DNA of 64,000 bases from Ptiloglossa arizonensis (Eukaryota > Arthropoda > Insecta > Hymenoptera > Colletidae). Numbering within the stretch: the first letter of the stretch is position 1; every line of letters starts with the position of its first letter. The stretch is taken from contig NW_027478787.1 in the NCBI RefSeq assembly GCF_051014685.1, positions 310,001 to 374,000 of the forward strand, given 5' to 3'. The position numbers were made by a program, and so were the translations under genes. Positions 52,841 through 61,070 of the stretch are shown here, one piece after another. The notes under the pieces were generated by a model. That model ran no database searches. It was not told the DNA's origin and worked only from the letters and a program-made list of their open reading frames with translations.

Positions 52841-53333
52841 AGAAAGAAACGGAGAAACGAAGAAACGATGAAAGAAACGGAGAAACGGAGATATAAATGG
52901 AGAAATGAAGAAATAAACGGAGAAACGAACAAAGAAACGGGGAAACGAAGAAACGAAGAAAGAAACTGAGAAACGAAGAAAGAAACGGAGAATCGGAGAA
53001 ATAAACGGAGAATCGGAGAAATAAATGGAGAAACAAACAAATAAACCGAGAATCAGAGAAAGAAACGGAGAAGCGAACAAAGAAACGGAGAAACGAAGAA
53101 AGAAACGGAGAAACGAACAAAGAAACGGAGGAACGGAGAAACGAAGAAAGAAACTGAGAAACGAAGAAAGAAACGGAGAATCGGAGAAATAAACGGAGAA
53201 TCGGAGAAATAAATGGAGAAACGAAGAAATAAACGGAGAAACGAACAAAGAAACGGAGAAACGAACAAAGGAACGGAGAAACGAAAGAAGAAACGGAGAA
53301 ACGAAGAAAGAAACGGAGAAACGAAGAAAGAAA

Positions 53334-53335
53334 CG
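53334..53335. other. Orientation switch of the satellite
   Basis: The purine strand moves from the top strand to the bottom strand within AAACGTTT (53331-53338). Upstream all units read AAACGAAGAAAG; downstream all read TTTCTTCG/TTTCTCCG. The two flanks pair for only about six bases each side before the unit phase differs, and the downstream side begins with an 8-bp-repeat zone absent upstream. So this is a junction of two inverted arrays, not a perfect palindrome. Confidence 0.93.
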
Positions 53336-53575
53336 TTTCTCCGTTTCTCGGTTTCGTCCGTTCTTCGTTTCTCGGTTTCTCGGTTTCTCCGTTTCTCGGT
53401 TTCTCGGTATCTCCGTTTCTCGGTTTCTCCGTTTCTCCGTTTCTCGGTTTCTCCGATTCTCGGTTTCTCCGTTTCTCCGTTTCTCGGTTTCTCCGTTTCT
53501 CCTTTTCTCGGTTTCTGCGTTTCTCCGTTTCTCGGTTTATCCGTTTCTCCGTTTCACCGTTTTTTGTTCGTTTCT
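53336..53575 (-). repeat. 8-bp subrepeat zone (TTTCTCGG/TTTCTCCG)
   Basis: About 240 bp next to the switch consist mainly of the 8-mers TTTCTCGG and TTTCTCCG, with little of the TTTCTTTCTTCG 12-mer that makes up the rest of each 20-bp unit. TTTCTCGG, which would read CCGAGAAA on the purine strand, is far denser here than elsewhere. A CGGTTTCGTCCGTTC irregularity lies near 53348. The zone ends around a TTTTTTGTTCG stretch at about 53560-53575, after which normal 20-bp units begin. Confidence 0.85.
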
Positions 53576-53609
53576 CAATTTATTTCTCCGATTCTCCGTT
53601 TCATTCTTC

Positions 53610-55800
53610 GTTTCTCCGTTTCTTTCATCGTTTCATCGTTTCTTTCTTTGTTTCCCCGTTTCTTTCATCGTTTCTCCGCTTTTTTCTTCGTTCCTCCGTT
53701 TCTTTTTTCGATTCTCCGTTTATTTCTTCGTTGCTCCATTTATTTCTCCGTTTCTCCGTTTCTTTGTTCGTTTCTCCGTTTCTTTGTTCGTTTCTCCGCT
53801 TCTTCGTTTCTTTGTTCGTTTCTCCGTTTCTTTGTTCGTTTCTCCGTTTCTTTGTTCGTTTCTCCGTTTCTTTGTTCGTTTCTTCGTTTCTTTCTTCGTT
53901 TCTCCGTTTCTTTCTTCGTTTCTTCGTTTCTTTCTTCATTTCTCCGTTTCTTTCATCGTTTCTCCGTTTCTTTCTTCGTTTCTCAATTTCTTTCTTCGTT
54001 TCTCCGTTTCTTTCTTCGTTTCTACGTTTCTTTCTTCGTTTCTCCGTTTCTTTCTTCGTTTCTCCGTTTCTTTGTTCGTTTCTCCGTTTCTTTGTTCGTT
54101 TCTCCGCTTCTTCGTTTCTTTGTTCGTTTCTCCGTTTCTTTGTTCGTTTCTCCGTTTCTTTGTTCGTTTCTTCGTTTCTTTCTTCGTTTCTCCGTTTCTT
54201 TCTTCGTTTCTTCGTTTCTTTCTTCATTTCTCCGTTTCTTTTTTCGTTTCTCCGTTTCTTCCTTCGTTTGTTCGTTTCTCCGTTTCTCCGTTTCTCCGTT
54301 TCTCCGTTTCCTTCTTCGTTTCCCCGTTTCTTTGTTCGTTTCTCCGTTTCTTCGTTTCTTTGTTCGTTTCTCCGTTTATTTCTTCGTTTCACCATTCATT
54401 TCTTCGCTTCTTTCTTCGTTTCTCCGTTTCTTTCTTCGTTTCTCCGTTTCTTTCTTCGTCTCTCCGTTTCATTCTTCGTTTCTCCAATTATTTCTCCGTT
54501 TCTCCGTTTCTTTCTTCGTTTCTCCGTTTCTTTCTTCGTTTCTCCGTTTCTTTCCTCGTTTCTCTGTTTCTTTCTTCGTTTCTCCGTTTATTTCCTCGTT
54601 TCTCCGTTTCTTTCATCGTTTCATCGTTTCTTTCTTTGTTTCTCCGTTTCTTTCATCGTTTCTCCGTTTTTTTCTTCGTTCCCCCGTTTCTTTCTTCGAT
54701 TCTCCGTTTATTTCTTCGTTGCTCCATTTATTTCTCCGTTTCTCCGTTTCTTTGTTCGTTTCTCCGTTTCTTTGTTCGTTTCTCCACTTCTTCGTTTCTT
54801 TGTTCGTTTCTCCGTTTCTTTGTTCGTTTCTTCGTTTCTTTCTTCGTTTCTCCGTTTCTTTCTTCGTTTCTTCGTTTCTTTCTTCATTTCTCCGTTTCTT
54901 TCATCGTTTCTCCGTTTCTTTCTTCGTTTCTCAATTTCTTTCTTCGTTTCTCCGTTTCTTTCTTCGTTTCTACGTTTCTTTCTTCGTTTCTCCGTTTCTT
55001 TCTTCGTTTCTCCGTTTCTTTCTTCGTTTCTCCGTTTCTTTGTTCGTTTCTCCGCTTCTTCGTTTCTTTGTTCGTTTCTCCGTTTCTTTGTTCGTTTCTC
55101 CGTTTCTTTGTTCGTTTCTTCGTTTCTTTCTTCGTTTCTCCGTTTCTTTCTTCGTTTCTTCGTTTCTTTCTTCATTTCTCCGTTTCTTTTTTCGTTTCTC
55201 CGTTTCTTCCTTCGTTTGTTCGTTTCTCCGTTTCTCCGTTTCTCCGTTTCTCCGTTTCTCCGTTTCCTTCTTCGTTTCCCCGTTTCTTTGTTCGTTTCTC
55301 CGTTTCTTCGTTTCTTTGTTCGTTTCTCCGTTTATTTCTTCGTTTCACCATTCATTTCTTCGCTTCTTTCTTCGTTTCTCCGTTTCTTTCTTCGTTTCTC
55401 CGTTTCTTTCTTCGTCTCTCCGTTTCATTCTTCGTTTCTCCAATTATTTCTCCGTTTCTCCGTTTCTTTCTTCGTTTCTCCGTTTCTTTCTTCGTTTCTC
55501 CGTTTCTTTCCTCGTTTCTCTGTTTCTTTCTTCGTTTCTCCGTTTATTTCCTCGTTTCTCCGTTTCTTTCATCGTTTCATCGTTTCTTTCTTTGTTTCTC
55601 CGTTTCTTTCATCGTTTCTCCGTTTTTTTCTTCGTTCCTCCGTTTCTTTCTTCGATTCTCCGTTTATTTCTTCGTTGCTCCATTTATTTCTCCGTTTCTC
55701 CGTTTCTTTGTTCGTTTCTCCGTTTCTTTCTCCGTTTCCCCGTTTCTTTGTTCGTTTCTCCGTTTCTTCGTTTCTTTGTTCGTTTCTCCGTTTATTTCTT
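53610..55800 (-). repeat. 0.96-0.99-kb higher-order repeat, about 2.2 copies
   Basis: Anchor TTTCATCGTTTCATCG at 53623, 54611 and 55567, and anchor GCTCCATTTATTTC at 53733, 54721 and 55677, give the same spacings, 988 and 956. Between the anchors the order of TTTGTTCG runs, TTCGCTTCTTCG-type 12-mers, TTCTCAATTTC and CACCATTCATTTC is shared. The 32-bp length difference is a multiple of 4. Confidence 0.86.
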
Positions 55801-58269
55801 CGTTTCACCATTCATTTCTCCGCTTCTTTCTTCGTTTCTCCGTTTATTTCTTCGTTTCTCGGTTTCTTTCTTCGTTTCTCCGTTTCTTTCTACGTTTCTC
55901 CGTTTCTTTCCTCGTTTCTCTGTTTCTTTCTTCGTTTCTCCGTTTATTTCTCCGTTCCTCCGTTTCTTTCTTCGTTTCGCCGTTTCTTTGTTCGTATCTC
56001 CATTTCTTTCTAAGTTTCTCCATTTCTTTCTTCGTTTCTCCGTTTCTTTCTTCGTTTCTCCGTTTCTTTGTTCGTTTCTCCGTTTCTTTGTTCGTTTCGC
56101 CGTTTCTTTGTTCGTTTCTCCGTTTCTTTGTTCGTATCTCCATTTCTTTCTTCGTTTCTCCGTTTCTTTCTTCGTTTCTCCGTTTCTTTCTTCGTTTCTC
56201 CGTTTCTTTCACTGTATCTCCGTTTCTTTGTTCGTTTCTCCGTTTCTTTGTTCGTTTCTCCGTTTCTTTCTTCGTTTCTTCGTTTCTTTCTTCGTTTCTC
56301 CAATTATTTCTTCGTTTCTCCGTTTCTTTCTTCGTTTCTCCGTTTCTTTCCTCGTTTCTCTGTTTCTTTCTTCGTTTCTCCGTTTATTTCTTCGTTTCTC
56401 CATTTATTTCTCAGTTTCTCCGTTTCTTTGTTCGTTTCTCCGTTTCTTCGTTCGTTTCTCCGTTTCTTTCTTCGATTCTACGTTTCTTTCTTCGTTTCTG
56501 CCTTTCTTTCTTCGTTTCTCCGTTTCTTTCTTCGTTTCTCCGTTTCTTTCTTCGTTTCTCCGTTTCTTCCTTCGTTTCTCCGTTTCTTTCTTCGTTTCTC
56601 CGTTTATTTCCTCGTTTCTCCGTTTATTTCTTCGTTTCTCCGTTTATTTCTCCGTTCCTCCGTTTCTTTGTTCGTTTCGCCGTTTCTTTGTTCGTTTCGC
56701 CGTTTCTTTGTTCGTTTCTCCGTTTCTTTGTTCGTATCTCCATTTCTTTCTTCGTTTCTCCGTTTCTTTCTTCGTTTCTCCGTTTCTTTCTTCGTTTCTC
56801 CGTTTCTTTCTTCGTTTCTCCGTTTCCTTGTTCGTTTCTCTGTTTGTCTTCGTTTCTCCATTTATTTCTCCGTTTCTTTCTTCGTTTCTCCGTTTCTATG
56901 TTCGTTTCTCCGTATCTTTGTTCGTTTCTCCGTTTCTTTCTTCGTTTCTCCGTTTCTTTCTTCGTTTCTCCGTTTCTTTCTTCGTTTCTCCATTTCCTTG
57001 TTCGTTTCTCCGTTTATTTCATCGTTTCTCCATTTATTTCTCCGTTTCTTTCTTCGTTTCTCCGTTTCTTTGTTCGTTTCTCCGTTTCTTTTTCGTTTCT
57101 CCGTTTCTTTCTTCGTTTCTCCGTTTCTTTCTTCGTTTCTGCGGTTCTTTGTTCGTTTCTCCGTTTCTTTCTTCGTTTCTCCGTTTCTTTGTTCGTTTCT
57201 CCGTTTCTTTCTTCGTTTCTCCGTTTCTTCCTTCGTTTCTCCGTTTCTTTGTTCTCTTCTCCGTTTCTTTATTCGTTTCTCCGATTCTTTCCTCGTTTCA
57301 CCGTTTATTTCTTCGCTTCTCCATTTATTTCTCCGTTCCTCCGTTTCTTTCTACGTTTCTGCGTTTCTTTCTTCGTTTCTCCGTTTATTTCTTCGTTTCT
57401 CCGTTTCTTTCTTCGTTTCTCCGTTTCCTTGTTCATTTCTCCGTTTATTTCTTCGTTTGTCCATTTATTTCTCCGTTTCTTTATTCGTTTCTCCGTTTCT
57501 TTGTTTGTTTATCCGTTTCTTTCTTCGTTTCTTTGTTTCTTTCTTCGTTTCTCCGTTTCTTCTTCGTTTCTGCGTTTCTTTCTTCGTTTCTCCGTTTCTT
57601 TCTTCGTTTCTCCGTTTCTTTCTTCGTATCTGGGTTTCTTTCTTCGTTTCTCCGTTTCTATCTTCGTTTCTCCGTTTCTTTCTTCGTTTCTCCGTTTCTT
57701 TCTTCGTTTCTCCGTTTCCTTGTTCATTTCTCCGTTTATTTCTTCGTTTCTCCATTTATTTCTCCGTTTCTTTCTTCGTTTCTCCGTTTATTTGTTCGTT
57801 TCTCCGTTTCTTTCTTCGTTTCTCCGTTTCTTTCTCCGTTTCTCCGTTTCTTTGTTCGTTTCTCCGTTTCTTTGTTCGTTTCTCCGTTTCTTTGTTCGTT
57901 TCTCCGTTTCTTTGTTCGTTTCTCCGTTTATTTCTTCGTTTCTCCGTTTCTTTCTTCGTTTCTCCGTTTCTTTCTTTGTTTCTCCGTTTCTTTCTTCGTT
58001 TCTGCGTTTCTTTCTTCGTTTCTCCGTTTCATTGTTCGTTTCTCCGTTTCTTTCTTCGTTTTTCCGTTTCTTTCTTCGTTTCTCCGTTTCTTGCTTCGTT
58101 TCTCCGTTTATTTCTTCGTTTCTCCGTTTATTTCTTCGCTTCTCCATTTATTTCTCCGTTCCTCCGTTTCTTTCTTCGTTTCTGCGTTTCTTTCTTCGTT
58201 TCTCCGTTTCTTTGTTCGTTTCTCCGTTTCTTTGTTCGTTTCTCCGTTCCTTTCTTCGTTTCTCCGTTT

Positions 58270-59720
58270 ATTTCTTCGTTTCTCCATTTATTTCTCCGTT
58301 TCTTTCTTCGTTTCTCCGTTTCTTTGTTCGTTTCTCCGCTTCTTTCTTCGTTTCTCCGTTTCTTTCTTGGTTTCTCCGTTTCCTTGTTCATTTCGCCGTT
58401 TATATCTTCGTTTCTCCATTTATTTCTTCGTTTCTTTCTTCTTTTCTCCGTTTCTCTCTTCGTTTCTCCGTTTCTTTCTTCGTTTCTCCATTTATTTCTC
58501 CGTTTCTCCGTTTCTTTGTTCGCTTCTCCGATTCTCTCTTCCTTTCTCCGTTTCTTTGTTCGCTTCTCCGTTTTTTTCTTCGTTTCTATGTTTCTTTCTT
58601 CCTATCTCCGTTTCTTTCTTCGTTTCTCCAGTTCTTTGTTCGTTTCTCCGTTTCTTTCTTCGTTTCCCCGTTTCTTTGTTCGTTTCTCCGTTTCTTCGTT
58701 TCCTTGTTCGTTTCTCCGTCTATTTCTTCGTTTCTCCATTTATTTCTCCGTTTCTTTCTTCGCTTCTCCGTTTCCTTGTTCATTTCTCCGTTTATTTCTT
58801 CGTTTCTCCATTTATTTCTCCGTTTCTTTCTTCGTTTCTCCGTTTCTTTGTTCGTTTCTCCGCTTCTTTCTTCGTTTCTCCGTTTCTTTCTTGGTTTCTC
58901 CGTTTCCTTGTTCATTTCGCCGTTTATATCTTCGTTTCTCCATTTATTTCTTCGTTTCTTTCTTCTTTTCTCCGTTTCTCTCTTCGTTTCTCCGTTTCTT
59001 TCTTCGTTTCTCCATTTATTTCTCCGTTTCTCCGTTTCTTTGTTCGCTTCTCCGATTCTCTCTTCCTTTCTCCGTTTCTTTGTTCGCTTCTCCGTTTTTT
59101 TCTTCGTTTCTATGTTTCTTTCTTCCTATCTCCGTTTCTTTCTTCGTTTCTCCAGTTCTTTGTTCGTTTCTCCGTTTCTTTCTTCGTTTCCCCGTTTCTT
59201 TGTTCGTTTCTCCGTTTCTTCGTTTCCTTGTTCGTTTCTCCGTCTATTTCTTCGTTTCTCCATTTATTTCTCCGTTTCTTTCTTCGCTTCTCCGTTTCCT
59301 TGTTCATTTCTCCGTTTATTTCTTCGTTTCTCCATTTATTTCTCCGTTTCTTTCTTCGTTTCTACGTTTCTTTGTTCGTTTCTCCGCTTCTTTCTTCGTT
59401 TCTCCGTTTCTTTCTTGGTTTCTCCGTTTCCTTGTTCATTTCGCCGTTTATATCTTCGTTTCTCCATTTATTTCTTCGTTTCTTTCTTCTTTTCTCCGTT
59501 TCTCTCTTCGTTTCTCCGTTTCTTTCTTCGTTTCTCCATTTATTTCTCCGTTTCTCCGTTTCTTTGTTCGCTTCTCCGATTCTCTCTTCCTTTCTCCGTT
59601 TCTTTGTTCGCTTCTCCGTTTTTTTCTTCGTTTCTATGTTTCTTTCTTCCTATCTCCGTTTCTTTCTTCGTTTCTCCAGTTCTTTGTTCGTTTCTCCGTT
59701 TCTTTCTTCGTTTCTCCGTT
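58270..59720 (-). repeat. 524-bp higher-order repeat, about 2.8 copies
   Basis: TTTCGCCGTTTATATCTTCG begins at 58391, 58915 and 59439, exactly 524 bp apart both times. Shared variants include TTTCTTGG, CGATTCTCTCTTCC, TTTTTTCTTCG, CTATGTTTC, TTCCTATCTCCG and CTCCAGTTCTTTG. I saw only a single clear difference (TCTACG for TCTCCG near 59363). The third copy diverges at about 59720. One more TTTCGCCGTTTATATC lies near 61111 outside the tandem run. 524 is 131 x 4 but not a multiple of 20. Confidence 0.92.
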
Positions 59721-60389
59721 TCTTTCTTCGTTTCTCCGTTTGTTTCTTCGTTTCTCCGTTTATTTCTTCGTTTCTCCGTTTATTTCTTCGTTTCTCCATT
59801 TATTTCTCCGTTCCTCCGTTTCTTTGTTCGTTTCTCCGTTTCTTTGTTTGTATCTCCGTTTCTTTCTACGTTTCTCCGTTTCTTTCTTCGTTTCTCCGTT
59901 TCTTTCTTTGTTTTTTCGTTTCCTTGTTCATTTCTCCGTTTACTTCTTCGTTTCTCCATTTATTTCTCCGTTTCTTTCTTCGTTTCTCCGTTTCCTTGTT
60001 CATTTCTCCGTTTATTTCTTCGTTTCTCCATTTATTTCTCCGTTTCTTTCTTCGTTTCTCCGTATCTTTGTTCGTTTCTCCGTTTCTTTCTTCGTTTCTC
60101 CGTTTATTTCTTCGCTTCTCCATTTATTTCTCCGTTTCTCCGTTTCTTTGTTCGGTTCTCCGTTTCTTTCTTCCTTTCTCCGTTTCTTTGTTCGCTTCTC
60201 CGTTTCTTTCTTCCTTTCTCCGTTTCTTTGTTCGCATCTCCGTTCCTTTCTTCGTTTCTATGTTTCTTTCTTCCTTTCTCCGTTTCTTTCTTCGTTTCTG
60301 CGTTTCTTTCTTCGTTTCTCCGTTTCTTTCTTCGTTACTCCGTTTCTTTCTTCGTTTCTCCGTTTCTTTCTTCATTTCTCCGTTTCCTT

Positions 60390-61070
60390 CTTCGTTTCTC
60401 CGTTTCCTTCTTCGTTTCTCCGTCTATTTCTTCGTCTCTCCATTTATTTCTCCGTTTCTTTCTTCGTTTCTCCGTTTCTTTGTTCGTTTCTCCGTTTATT
60501 TCTCCGTTTCTCCATTTATTTCTCCGTTTCTCCGTTTCTTTGTTCGTTTCTCCGTTTCTTTGTTCGTTTCTCCGTTTCTTTGTTCGTTTCTCCGTTTCTT
60601 TCTTCGTTACTCCGTTTCTTTCTTCGTTTCTCCGTTTCTTTCTTCGTTTCTCCGTTTCCTTCTTCGTTTCTCCGTTTCCTTTTTCGTTTCTCCGTCTATT
60701 TCTTCGTTTCTCCATTTATTTCTCCGTTTCTTTCTTCGTTTCTCCGTTTCTTTGTTCGTTTCTCCGTTTATTTCTCCGTTTCTCCATTTATTTCTCCGTT
60801 TCTCCGTTTCTTTCTTCGTTTCTCCGTTTCTTTGTTCGTTTCTCCGTTTATTTCTCCGTTTCTCCATTTATTTCTCCGTTTCTCCGTTTCTTTCTTCGTT
60901 TCTCCGTTTCTTTGTTCGTTTCTCCGTTTCTTTGTTCGTTTCTCCGTTTCTTTCTTCGTTACTCCGTTTATTTCTTCGTTTCTCCGTTTCTTTCTTCGTT
61001 TCTCCGTTTCCTTCTTCGTTTCTCCGTTTCCTTCTTCGTTTCTCCGTCTATTTCTTCGTTTCTCCATTTA
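60390..61070 (-). repeat. 272/352-bp repeat, three copies
   Basis: CGTCTATTTCTTCG begins near 60421, 60693 and 61045 (spacings 272 and 352). It is preceded by two TTTCCTTCTTCG-like units and followed by CCATTTATTTCTCCG. The 352-bp spacing holds an extra 80-bp block that repeats CGTTTATTTCTCCG, TTTCTCCATTTATTTCTCCG and a TTTGTTCG unit. Both spacings are multiples of 4. Confidence 0.78.

Larger units (their letters stand above)
39426..53334 (+). repeat. Satellite array, 20-bp unit, purine strand on top (middle block)
   Basis: The array resumes in tetranucleotide phase at AAAG GAAC GGCG AAAC and runs to the orientation switch. The first 100 bp match the 3.2-kb family of the left block (29090, 32514, 35714) with about one difference, so the same array continues across the insertion. 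40.8-41.6 kb resembles 7.9-8.7 kb; 41.5-46.6 kb resembles 0-3.7 kb; 47.5-52 kb carries the GATACGG module also seen at 7.8-16.2 kb. Near 52.9-53.3 kb GAATCGGAG units become frequent. No gene or RNA is visible. Confidence 0.97.

Noticed and set aside
53300..53370. Fold-back sequencing artefact or hairpin telomere at the inversion
   Set aside because: The two arms stop matching after about six bases and carry different unit variants, so they are not copies of one strand read twice. No telomeric motif is present. An assembly join error remains possible.
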